7,058 bases of DNA from Deltaproteobacteria bacterium (GCA_030616835.1 JAUWWP010000132.1:1-7058), one strand, 5' to 3'. Counted from the first letter of the stretch, positions 1 through 5,101 are shown. Notes: a model not told the origin generated them from the letters alone. Numbers and translations: made by a program.

Positions 1-28
1 ACTTTACCATTAACTGCAATTCGGATAT

Positions 29-76
29 AAGAATAATTGCTTTCCCCGGGAGAAGACAATTAATTCTTATTTATTT
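29..76. terminator. Possible terminator hairpin at the left edge
   Basis: AAGAATAATTG (29-39) can pair with CAATTAATTCTT (57-68), leaving one bulged base, around a GC-rich loop holding CCCCGGG. A T-rich stretch (69-76) follows. This shape fits a factor-independent terminator for a plus-strand gene ending left of the window, but the stem is AT-rich and that gene is not visible. It could equally be an intergenic palindrome. Confidence 0.3.
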
Positions 77-107
77 AAAAATGAAAAATGCAAAATACAA
101 ATAATTA

Positions 108-156
108 AATTGGGATTTGGTAATTGGTAATTGGGATTTGATTGAATTGGGGTTTA
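108..156 (+). repeat. Short AATTGGGRTTTR repeats upstream of galU
   Basis: AATTGGGATTTG occurs at 108-119 and 129-140, and the variant AATTGGGGTTTA at 145-156. Between them lies AATTGG (122-127). Degenerate AT-rich word repeats of this kind are common between genes in many uncultivated bacterial genomes (general recollection). The third copy supplies the GGGG that serves as ribosome binding site for galU, so the repeat runs right up to the start codon. Confidence 0.6.
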
Positions 157-159
157 GTG

Positions 160-1047
160 ATGAGAAAGTCAAGTAGCAGGGCTAAAATCAGGAAGGCTGT
201 GATTCCGGCTGCCGGGCTGGGAACGAGGTTTTTGCCGTTCTCGAAGGCAGTGCCCAAGGAAATGTTGCCCATTGTTGATAAGCCAAGTATTCAGTATATT
301 GTCGAGGAAGCGGTAGCCTCGGGGATTGAGGAGGTGATCCTGGTGACCTCCCGGGGGAAGAGCACAGTTGAGGATCACTTTGATATATCCTATGAACTGG
401 AAGATACCCTGGCAAAAAGGGGCAAAACTGAGCGTCTGAAGACGGTGCAGGAGGTCTCCCGCATGATAAGGCTGATTTCCGTGCGCCAGAAAGAACCCTT
501 AGGATTGGGCCATGCGGTGCTGTGTGCCCAGGAGGTTCTGGGTGATGAGCCCTTTGCAGTTATCCTGCCCGATGACCTGATCGATTCGGCGGTACCCTGT
601 ATCAAGCAGTTGGTTAAGGCATATTCGCAGTACGGCAAGGCAGTAGTGGCCCTGGAGGAGGTACCTGACAGCCGGGTTCATCTTTACGGAATAGTAAAGG
701 CGGAGAGGATCAAGGGGAGGCTCTACCGGGTCAGGCATGTAGTCGAGAAACCTAAGCTGAAGGATGCCCCCTCCAATCTGGCGGTCATTGGGAGATATGC
801 TCTTCCCCCGGAGATCCTGAAGATTCTCGCCCGGCTCAAGCCGGGAAAGGGAGGAGAGATCCAGCTTACCGATGCCCTCCAGGAATTGGCCCGCAGGAAG
901 ATGCTCTATGGATATCAGTTCCGGGGGATAAGGTATGATTCCGGGGATAAGCTGGGATTCCTCCAGGCCAATGTAGTTTATGGTTTAAAGCGGCCAGATC
1001 TGAAGGAAAGCTTCAGAGAGTTTCTGGAGAAGGAATTGAACAAATGA
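160..1047 (+). CDS. galU: UTP--glucose-1-phosphate uridylyltransferase
   Basis: This cytoplasmic enzyme makes UDP-glucose from UTP and glucose-1-phosphate, feeding cell-envelope polysaccharide synthesis. The product (295 residues from the ATG) has the nucleotidyltransferase signature AAGLGTRFLP at residues 17-26 followed by KEMLPI at 33-38. Later come PLGLGHAV, the metal/uridine-site segment ILPDDL, VEKP, and a C-terminal SGDKLGFLQANV block, all typical of bacterial GalU. Length matches the family (about 290-300). I chose ATG 160 because GGGG at 149-152 sits seven bases upstream. An in-frame TTG at 142 would add six residues (MNWGLV) with no homologous appearance. The next gene starts 43 bases downstream behind a palindromic repeat, so co-transcription is likely. 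The paralogous glucose-1-phosphate thymidylyltransferases are less likely because the KEMLPI and VEKP blocks are GalU-like. Confidence 0.95.
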   Translation: MRKSSSRAKIRKAVIPAAGLGTRFLPFSKAVPKEMLPIVDKPSIQYIVEEAVASGIEEVILVTSRGKSTVEDHFDISYELEDTLAKRGKTERLKTVQEVSRMIRLISVRQKEPLGLGHAVLCAQEVLGDEPFAVILPDDLIDSAVPCIKQLVKAYSQYGKAVVALEEVPDSRVHLYGIVKAERIKGRLYRVRHVVEKPKLKDAPSNLAVIGRYALPPEILKILARLKPGKGGEIQLTDALQELARRKMLYGYQFRGIRYDSGDKLGFLQANVVYGLKRPDLKESFREFLEKELNK

Positions 1048-1048
1048 A

Positions 1049-1092
1049 AATCCCCCCTAACCCCCCTTTTTCAAAGGGGGGGAGGGGGGATT
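1049..1092. repeat. C6-TAA-C6 / G7-A-G6 palindromic repeat
   Basis: AAT-C6-TAA-C6-TTT (1049 onward) faces AAA-G7-A-G6-ATT (1073-1092) across a very short TTC-type loop, forming a strong imperfect stem. Repeats of the form CCCCCCTTTTTCAAAGGGGGG are widespread in intergenic spaces of many bacteria (from memory). Here it begins two bases after the galU stop codon, and its right arm overlaps the earliest start codon of the next gene. In RNA it could act as an attenuating hairpin or a 3'-end stabiliser. Confidence 0.8.
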
Positions 1093-1978
1093 GAAATCGC
1101 TCGAATTAAGGAGGTTGTTGAAGATACTTACTCGACAAATATGGCCTTTAGTAATACTGGCAGTACTAATCCTTTTACCGGTTCGGCTGACTGCCTATAT
1201 TATTCCTACCCATCAGATCGTGCGGTTGATGGTAAAGAGTAAACCCAAATATACTGCCCTCCGGATAGAACAGTCGGTCGTGCTTTACCAGGATACTTTT
1301 GTCGGGGGGAAGCTTGAGGTTCCGTCTCTTCTCTTCCTGGAGGCTCCGGATAAAGCTCGCCTTGAGGTTAGCTTTCCTCAGGAAAGGAGAATACTGGTGA
1401 GTCAGGGAGGACAGTCGGTTAGTCTGGTTGCTGACCGTATTGCCCCCGAAGATAAGGCTGAACTGAGACAGAGGCTTATATTTCGTAATCTCATTCTTCT
1501 TCCCTCAACCAGGGCAATTCTTCGGCTGCTTAGGGAGGAAGGGGTTAATACTGGGAAGGTGGCTTTAGGAAGACATAAAGGGAAGATCGCTTATATAATT
1601 GGAGCCCGGGAGGGGGAGGAGAGGATGTCGCAGCTCTGGGTTGAAAAAGAGAGGTTGTTTCCGCTGAGGTTCATCGGAAGGGTGATTATCGAAGGGGTGG
1701 TTAAGATGATAGAGATTAAATACCAGGATTATCGGTACCTGAGCGGGGGGCTCTCTTATCCCTTTCGAGTTGAGTTTTATACCGATGAAAAGTTAACCCA
1801 GTGCTTTCGGGTTAAAGAAATATATGAAAGCCCCAAGCTGGTGAAAGGGATGTTTGACGTTGCCAGGATAAGGAAGGAACATCCCCCGGCAGAGAAACCA
1901 CCACCGGAAGAGAAGGTTGAGCCCGAGAAAGCAAACTCAATCGAGCAACTGCTGGAAGAATCTGAAAAGAAACATTGA
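1091..1978 (+). CDS. Secreted LolA-like protein of unknown function
   Basis: I do not recognise a named gene. From the earliest start (TTG 1091) the product has 295 residues. A basic stretch is followed by a hydrophobic segment (about residues 18-36, WPLVILAVLILLPVRLTA), which looks like a signal peptide or N-terminal anchor. Residues about 40-270 alternate in the manner of beta strands, including segments such as KARLEVSFPQERRILVSQ and GGLSYPFRVEFYTDEK, which resemble LolA/RseB-like periplasmic lipid-binding folds (inference from pattern). The C-terminus (about 265-295) is charged and Pro/Glu/Lys-rich. The true start is uncertain. TTG 1118, just after AAGGAGG (1108-1114), gives MKILTRQIWPLVIL, a cleaner signal peptide, but with only a 3-base spacer. 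TTG 1091 has GGAGG (1081-1085) inside the palindrome's right arm. It probably follows galU in one transcript, suggesting an envelope role. Confidence 0.8.
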   Translation: MKSLELRRLLKILTRQIWPLVILAVLILLPVRLTAYIIPTHQIVRLMVKSKPKYTALRIEQSVVLYQDTFVGGKLEVPSLLFLEAPDKARLEVSFPQERRILVSQGGQSVSLVADRIAPEDKAELRQRLIFRNLILLPSTRAILRLLREEGVNTGKVALGRHKGKIAYIIGAREGEERMSQLWVEKERLFPLRFIGRVIIEGVVKMIEIKYQDYRYLSGGLSYPFRVEFYTDEKLTQCFRVKEIYESPKLVKGMFDVARIRKEHPPAEKPPPEEKVEPEKANSIEQLLEESEKKH

Positions 1979-2220
1979 GGGAATAATATAAAAAGTAAAT
2001 GGCTATATCCCTCCTCGGCCGTTAGTCCCGCCCTCTTGACTCCATTGACGCTGACTTAAAAAGTCCACTACGCCTCAACTGGATCGGATGCTGAAATCCA
2101 TAATCTATTACCTTTAAAAATAGGGGGCAGCCACCTATTTCACCCTACCTCCCCTTCTCTCTTCTTCCTCCACAGTTATCTCGATCTATTTTTGTTATCC
2201 TTCCCTTTCCATCCCTGATT
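1979..2220. other. Convergent intergenic region with pyrimidine tract
   Basis: This space separates two convergent genes. It holds a REP-like hairpin at 2118-2140 and a strikingly pyrimidine-rich stretch on the plus strand at about 2141-2172 (CCCTACCTCCCC, then CTTCTCTCTTCTTCCTCC). A small GACTT-AAA-AAGTC hairpin lies at 2052-2064. No open reading frame, tRNA or clear T-tailed terminator is visible on either strand. Confidence 0.6.
2118..2140. repeat. REP-like hairpin AAATAGG...CCTATTT
   Basis: AAATAGG (2118-2124) and CCTATTT (2134-2140) are perfect inverted arms around GGGCAGCCA, whose GG/CC bases can extend the stem past one mismatch. The form resembles REP palindromes that transposases of the REP-associated (Y1) type recognise, but no such transposase is in the window. 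No T-run follows, so it is not a standard terminator, although it sits where the galU-side transcript should end. Confidence 0.55.
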
Positions 2221-2469
2221 CTAAGCAGGATCAGGGTTGTGAACGCTTTCGGCAATTCCACCTAATTTCTCAATTGCTGCTTCAATATGTCTGTTCATCT
2301 CTTCTGAGAGTTGAATAACCTTTCTCAAATCCCCCGCTACTTCCTCAAGCCCTGCTTGCTCTACCTTAGCAAGCCATTTCTTATCCTCTTCAATATGTTC
2401 GTTATTATGCTTAATCCAATAAGGCATTATTACCCTTAATTTTTTTAGGTCTTCTTCTGAATTAGCCAT
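2221..2469 (-). CDS. Small His-containing helical protein next to CooT
   Basis: The product has 82 residues and is almost wholly helix-forming and charged, with no signal peptide. The N-terminal helix carries YWIKHNNEHIEEDKKW (residues 17-32), with His21 and His25 spaced H-x3-H beside several Glu/Asp. His61 and His77 lie further on. Similar PHWIEHNxEH segments occur in small uncharacterised proteins I recall near CooT genes, but I cannot confirm a family name. The gene starts at the very next base after the CooT stop codon. Its ribosome binding site (GGAGG, 8 bases upstream of ATG) lies inside the CooT Lys-Arg-Glu codons, so translation is probably coupled. A metal-binding or CooT-partner role is inference; it could also be a simple helical dimer with no metal. 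Confidence 0.8.
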   Translation of the reverse strand: MANSEEDLKKLRVIMPYWIKHNNEHIEEDKKWLAKVEQAGLEEVAGDLRKVIQLSEEMNRHIEAAIEKLGGIAESVHNPDPA

Positions 2470-2670
2470 CTATTCTTCCTCCCTCTTACTAAGGACCAGA
2501 TAACTTTCCGTAAGATTAACCTCTTTAATAAAATAACCTTTCAGTTTTTCTTCTTCGCCAAAGATCGTATTGATTTTGATAGTTCCATTGTTGTCCACAA
2601 CATTGGCAGCCTCTTCAACCACAAGATTATCTTCGTTCCTTTGCTTCAGATAAACTTTGGAAAGACACAT
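2470..2670 (-). CDS. CooT-family nickel-binding protein
   Basis: A 66-residue protein beginning MCLSKVYL. It matches the CooT family (small beta proteins first known from the CO dehydrogenase maturation locus of Rhodospirillum rubrum) in length, in the N-terminal Met-Cys-x-x-Lys-Val, in the central strand-rich TIKINTIFGEEEKLKG, and in the C-terminal hydrophobic strand. In characterised CooT the residue-2 cysteine binds Ni(II) in a homodimer; that Cys2 is present here. An ATG one codon earlier is in frame, but GGAGG lies only 2 bases from it and 5 bases from the ATG at 2670, so the later start is favoured and puts Cys at position 2. No CO dehydrogenase, hydrogenase or urease gene is visible nearby. 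The role is therefore nickel binding or delivery to an enzyme encoded elsewhere (inference). The downstream helical protein gene abuts it. Confidence 0.88.
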   Translation of the reverse strand: MCLSKVYLKQRNEDNLVVEEAANVVDNNGTIKINTIFGEEEKLKGYFIKEVNLTESYLVLSKREEE

Positions 2671-2673
2671 CAT

Positions 2674-2681
2674 TGCCTCCT
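2674..2681 (-). promoter_or_regulatory. Ribosome binding site fixing the CooT start
   Basis: Read on the minus strand this is AGGAGG followed by CA and then ATGATG. Spacing from GGAGG is 2 bases to the first ATG (2673) and 5 to the second (2670). The second start leaves Cys as residue 2, as the nickel site of the family requires. Confidence 0.7.
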
Positions 2682-2686
2682 ACTTC

Positions 2687-2706
2687 AATATGTCCAAATT
2701 CATATT
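2687..2706. promoter_or_regulatory. Inverted repeat AATATG-N8-CATATT upstream of CooT
   Basis: Perfect 6-base inverted arms (2687-2692 and 2701-2706) lie immediately upstream of the CooT ribosome binding site. The position suits an operator, and the spacing differs from the classic NikR site (GTATGA-N16-TCATAC). AT-rich palindromes this short also arise by chance. Confidence 0.25.
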
Positions 2707-2710
2707 AGTT

Positions 2711-2934
2711 ATTCGTTATTCGGTTGCGCTACTCGCCCCGTTAAAAATTCTCGATATATATCGAAGGTAATCACATTTAGCAACTTATTTCTACGGGGCT
2801 CGTTTCGTCTTTCGTGACCAGGTTGCGTTTTCCATTACGCTCACCGAGTTTAGTCCAGGCAAGAGATAAGTTATAAAATAACCGATTTACGAATCCCGAT
2901 ACTAGTTGCGTAACCACAACCGAATGACCCAACC
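2711..2934 (+). repeat. Dispersed MITE-like repeat, copy 1 (interrupted)
   Basis: The left end ATTCGTTATTCGGTTGCGCT (2711-2730) recurs at 3441-3460. The right end (2884-2934) aligns without gaps to 3508-3558 at about three quarters identity by eye. The two ends are imperfect inversions of each other (CGGTTGCG... versus ...CGCAACCG-like). This copy carries a 63-base insert at 2736-2798. It fills most of the space between CooT and trxA and lies in the same orientation as copy 2. It contains no open reading frame of note. Confidence 0.75.
2736..2798. mobile_element. 63-base insertion element with CTCG duplication
   Basis: The insert begins CCCCGT and ends ACGGGG (inverted ends) and is flanked by CTCG at 2732-2735 and 2799-2802. 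Removing it with one CTCG restores a 38-base match (36 identical) to the uninterrupted copy at 3441-3478, which is direct evidence of an insertion. Inside is a perfect 14-base palindrome, TCGATATATATCGA (2751-2764). It is far too short to encode a transposase, so it would be non-autonomous. The ends resemble those of the element at 4990-5086. Confidence 0.75.
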
Positions 2935-2978
2935 TATAGCTTACAGAGTTTTACCAACCACTAAAGGTTCAAGATCAA

Positions 2979-3326
2979 TTATTTATAGGTAACAATTTTT
3001 TCTTCTAATACTTCTTCGGGTAAGGCACCGATAATACCGTCCACATTTTCCCCATTTTTGAAGATAAGCAAGGTAGGAATGGACCTGATCCCGAATCGAG
3101 CTGCTATCTCCTGGCTTTCATCCACATTTAACTTACCAAAGACTATTTCTCCTTTGTACTTGTTGGCCAATTTCTCTACTACCGGAGCAACCATTCGGCA
3201 AGGCACACACCATTCTGCCCAGCAGTCAACCACCAGAAGGGAATACTTATTTACTGCCTGGTCAAAACTGTCTTTGTCTAAAGTAACCGGTTGATCCGGG
3301 TTATCTATAAGTCCTTTCTTTTCCAT
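2979..3326 (-). CDS. trxA: Thioredoxin
   Basis: A cytoplasmic dithiol-disulfide oxidoreductase of 115 residues, the usual size for thioredoxin. The active site is WCVPC at residues 39-43 (Val in place of the usual Gly, seen in other anaerobe thioredoxins). The cis-proline loop is SIPT (82-85), and the strand LLIFKNGE with the following Gly complete the fold. An extra Cys35 lies four residues before the active-site Trp. There is no signal peptide or membrane segment, so the protein is cytosolic. The start is fixed by AAAAGGAGGAGG ending five bases or fewer before ATG. The gene stands alone between two same-orientation copies of a dispersed repeat. The left end of a larger inverted-repeat element begins 28 bases upstream of its start codon, so its promoter probably lies within repeat DNA. 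No thioredoxin reductase is in the window. Confidence 0.95.
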   Translation of the reverse strand: MEKKGLIDNPDQPVTLDKDSFDQAVNKYSLLVVDCWAEWCVPCRMVAPVVEKLANKYKGEIVFGKLNVDESQEIAARFGIRSIPTLLIFKNGENVDGIIGALPEEVLEEKIVTYK

Positions 3327-3353
3327 GCCCTCCTCCTTTTCAAAGAATCACCT

Positions 3354-3624
3354 TATATTATTTAACCCCAAATAATGCGTTAATGTAGGGGGTCAATTCC
3401 ATCAACAGGTTCAGGACAAGTTGGCTAATTCTCAGTAGTAATTCGTTATTCGGTTGCGCTGCTCGTTTCGTCTTACGTCTATCGGTTGGGTCATTTTGAC
3501 GATGGACGATCAACGAATAACGACACGAGTTGCTCAACCGCAACCGATTCACACAACCAATACTTCGACCGGCTCAAGACAAGTAATTCGGATGTTCACG
3601 CATTATTTGGGTTAAAATGGTATA
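3354..3624. repeat. 271-base region bounded by 27-base inverted repeats
   Basis: Bases 3354-3380 and 3598-3624 are inverted copies that align without gaps at 23 of 27 positions, including a shared inner AAATAATGCGT. Both outer ends read TATA. The interior holds dispersed-repeat copy 2 and two direct copies of a GGYTCARGACAAGT motif (3409-3422 and 3571-3584). No transposase is present, so it is a MITE-like or nested composite element. It occupies the divergent spacer between trxA and the phosphofructokinase gene. Confidence 0.7.
3441..3558 (+). repeat. Dispersed MITE-like repeat, copy 2 (uninterrupted)
   Basis: This is the intact counterpart of copy 1. ATTCGTTATTCGGTTGCGCT (3441-3460) runs straight into GCTCGTTTCGTCTTACGT. 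The right end 3508-3558 aligns to 2884-2934. The middle is shorter than in copy 1. Its ends are imperfectly inverted (CGTTATTCG at left, CGAATAACG near 3514-3522). Confidence 0.75.
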
Positions 3625-3658
3625 TTGGGAAAATAGAAGAAAGCAAAAAATAGGGATG

Positions 3659-3687
3659 TTGATTACTCGTGCTCTGTTTGTTATAGC
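3659..3687 (+). promoter_or_regulatory. Possible sigma-70-type promoter for phosphofructokinase
   Basis: TTGATT (3659-3664) and TATAGC (3682-3687) are separated by 17 bases, each matching four of six consensus positions. Initiation near 3694 would give a leader of about 94 bases containing the 3719-3746 hairpin. Confidence 0.4.
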
Positions 3688-3718
3688 AAAGCAGCTAAGG
3701 GTTGAAATTGGGGATGGA

Positions 3719-3754
3719 GTGAGCTTCTAATGGGGGTTACCCTATTGGGGTTTA
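3719..3754 (+). promoter_or_regulatory. Leader motif GTGAGCTTCTAATGGGG with hairpin
   Basis: GTGAGCTTCTAATGGGG (3719-3735) matches 5070-5086 at 16 of 17 bases. Its 3' half pairs locally: AATGGGG (3729-3735) with CCCTATT (3740-3746) across a GTTA loop, with one G-T pair. It lies in the phosphofructokinase leader. It may be a solo end of the 4990-5086 element family or a shared leader structure. Confidence 0.5.
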
Positions 3755-3787
3755 AGTTTTAGGTACCATTCTTGAAAGGATAGGGAG

Positions 3788-4888
3788 ATGGCGAAAGACG
3801 AGATAAAAAAGATTGGTGTTTCAACCGGCGGCGGAGATTGTCCGGGCCTGAACGCGGTGATCCGGGCGGTGGTTTACACGGCCATCAACAACTACGGGTG
3901 GGAGGTCATCGGGATCATGGATTCTTTTAACGGCCTCATCTACCCTGACCAGATCATGCCGCTCGGCATAGAGCACGTTAAGGAAATCCTCCATAAGGGC
4001 GGGACGATCATCGGGACCACCAACCGCGGCAACCCGTTCCTCTGGGAGAGGCAAAAGAAGGACGGGACAGTCGAGATCGTGGATTACTCGGACCGGGTGA
4101 TGGAGAACTTCGAGCACCTGGGACTGGACGCCCTGATCGTGGTCGGCGGCGACGGCACTATGAAGATCGCGCAGCAGTTCTTCGAGAAGGGCATGCCCGT
4201 GGTCGGGGTCCCCAAGACCATTGATAATGACCTCTCTGCCACCGACGTGACCTTCGGTTTTGATTCAGCAGTGCGGACCGCCTCGGAAGCCCTGGACAAG
4301 CTCCGATCCACCGCGGAAAGCCACCACCGGGTGATGGTGGTCGAGATGATGGGCCGGCACTCGGGCTGGATCGCTCTCCACTCGGGCCTGGCCGGTGGTG
4401 CGCACGTAATCCTTATACCCGAGATCCCCTTTGATCTCGAGCTGGTGGCAAACAACCTCAAGGAACGGAGGGAGCGGGGCGACAAGTACTCGATCGTGGT
4501 GGTGGCCGAAGGAACTGTCCCCAAAGACGGCAAGATGAGCTCGGTCGGTAAAAGGCCGGACGGCACCGTGCTTCTGGGCGGGATGGGCCATAAGGTCGGC
4601 TCGGCCCTTTCCGACATGACCGGACTCGATATCCGGGTTCTGGTCCTGGGCCACCTCCAGCGAGGGGGCTCACCATCCGAGTTCGACCGCATCCTCGGTA
4701 CCCGCTACGGCGAGGCCGCTACCCACCTTATCGCAAATAAAGACTTTGGAAAGATGGTCGCGCTCCGGGGCACCGCGATCAAGGGCGTCCCTATCACCGA
4801 AGCCATCGGCCAGAGCAAACAGGTCTACCCCGACGGAACCCTGGTCAAGGTTGCAAGGTCAATGGGGATATGCTTCGGGGACAGGTAG
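3788..4888 (+). CDS. pfkA: 6-phosphofructokinase (mixed-substrate group type)
   Basis: Phosphorylates fructose-6-phosphate to fructose-1,6-bisphosphate, the committing step of glycolysis, in the cytoplasm. Seen in the 366-residue product: GGGDCPGLN (residues 14-22), GGDGT (120-124), the catalytic loop PKTIDND (142-148, with Asp146 the presumed base), MMGRHSGW, and GHLQRGGSPSEFDR. Gly123 corresponds to E. coli Gly104, which favours ATP. Lys143 replaces E. coli Gly124, a residue otherwise associated with pyrophosphate enzymes. Gly plus Lys is typical of the so-called mixed-substrate group, where ATP use is most likely but pyrophosphate cannot be excluded. The length exceeds the roughly 320 residues of E. 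coli PfkA and fits that group. AAAGGA lies seven bases before ATG. Base composition is higher than in most neighbours: a counted 60-base sample (4081-4140) is 60% G+C, with C-rich third positions. It is preceded by its own leader and seems monocistronic. Confidence 0.95.
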   Translation: MAKDEIKKIGVSTGGGDCPGLNAVIRAVVYTAINNYGWEVIGIMDSFNGLIYPDQIMPLGIEHVKEILHKGGTIIGTTNRGNPFLWERQKKDGTVEIVDYSDRVMENFEHLGLDALIVVGGDGTMKIAQQFFEKGMPVVGVPKTIDNDLSATDVTFGFDSAVRTASEALDKLRSTAESHHRVMVVEMMGRHSGWIALHSGLAGGAHVILIPEIPFDLELVANNLKERRERGDKYSIVVVAEGTVPKDGKMSSVGKRPDGTVLLGGMGHKVGSALSDMTGLDIRVLVLGHLQRGGSPSEFDRILGTRYGEAATHLIANKDFGKMVALRGTAIKGVPITEAIGQSKQVYPDGTLVKVARSMGICFGDR

Positions 4889-4897
4889 GGGTCCCCG
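4876..4897 (+). terminator. Hairpin spanning the pfkA stop codon
   Basis: CGGGGAC (4876-4882) pairs perfectly with GTCCCCG (4891-4897) around an 8-base loop holding the stop codon. No T-run follows directly, so it would be a weak terminator or a Rho-type stall site. Confidence 0.35.
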
Positions 4898-4910
4898 GCC
4901 CTCCTCGTTT

Positions 4911-4936
4911 GTTCCAAAAACTTGTTCCAAAAACTT
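4911..4936 (+). repeat. Perfect tandem 13-mer GTTCCAAAAACTT x2
   Basis: GTTCCAAAAACTT occurs at 4911-4923 and again at 4924-4936 with no gap, directly before the TTGACT of the downstream promoter. It looks like a recent slippage duplication, though it could also act as a paired binding site. Confidence 0.85.
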
Positions 4937-4937
4937 C

Positions 4938-4969
4938 TTGACTCCTCCGGGGTGAAAAGTTAATATAAT
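4938..4969 (+). promoter_or_regulatory. Promoter upstream of the MinD-like gene
   Basis: TTGACT (4938-4943) is followed after 17 bases by TAATAT (4961-4966). A perfect TATAAT overlaps at 4964-4969 but with a 20-base spacer. Transcription from about 4976 gives a leader near 140 bases, which carries the whole 4990-5086 element. Confidence 0.55.
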
Positions 4970-4989
4970 ATCAAAGAGTTATCTCTTTA

Positions 4990-5086
4990 CCCCGTTAGAA
5001 AGCCCCATGCCTTGCCAAGGGGATGGGCAATTTCAGATTCTTTAGCGAACACGGAGTCCAAAGCCTTCTGTGAGCTTCTAACGGGG
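4990..5086. mobile_element. 97-base MITE-like element with TTTA duplication
   Basis: The left end CCCCGTTAGAA and right end TTCTAACGGGG are perfect inverted repeats. TTTA flanks both sides (4986-4989 and 5087-5090), as expected for a 4-base target duplication. The interior can fold into two stems. GCCC-AT-CCTT (from 5002) pairs with AAGG-AT-GGGC, with small bulges. CACGGA (5050-5055) pairs with TCTGTG (5067-5072). Together with the ends these make a three-way-junction-like form. It encodes no protein. It lies in the leader of the MinD-like operon, so it would be transcribed. The ends resemble the 63-base insert at 2736-2798. Confidence 0.7.
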
Positions 5087-5101
5087 TTTACTTAAACCCG
5101 T
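5081..5101 (+). promoter_or_regulatory. Alternative hairpin ahead of the MinD-like start
   Basis: ACGGGGTTTA (5081-5090) pairs with TAAACCCGT (5093-5101) with one bulged G and a two-base loop. This competes with the long-range pairing of the element's ends, since both use ACGGGG. It lies 13 bases upstream of the GTG start, so it could influence translation. Confidence 0.4.

Noticed and set aside
142..159. TTG start adding six residues to GalU
   Set aside because: The extra residues come from the AATTGGGG repeat, and the ATG at 160 has a properly spaced GGGG.
3358..3552. 64-codon minus-strand frame upstream of trxA
   Set aside because: It runs through the inverted-repeat end and dispersed-repeat copy 2, has an unconvincing composition and no family resemblance; the frame is a by-product of repeat DNA.
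2711..3558. CRISPR-like array around trxA
   Set aside because: Only two diverged copies with a gene between them, no regular spacing and no short identical repeats; it fits MITE-like copies.
3372..3600. Intact insertion sequence with transposase
   Set aside because: No reading frame in the span resembles a transposase and the interior is too short to encode one.
4084..4692. 202-codon minus-strand frame opposite pfkA
   Set aside because: It lies wholly inside the clearly conserved phosphofructokinase gene and is Ser/Arg/Pro-rich, the usual shadow of a GC-rich gene.
4990..5101. Known riboswitch class in the MinD-like leader
   Set aside because: No core of a riboswitch class I know is recognisable, and the flanking TTTA duplication with inverted ends points to an insertion element.
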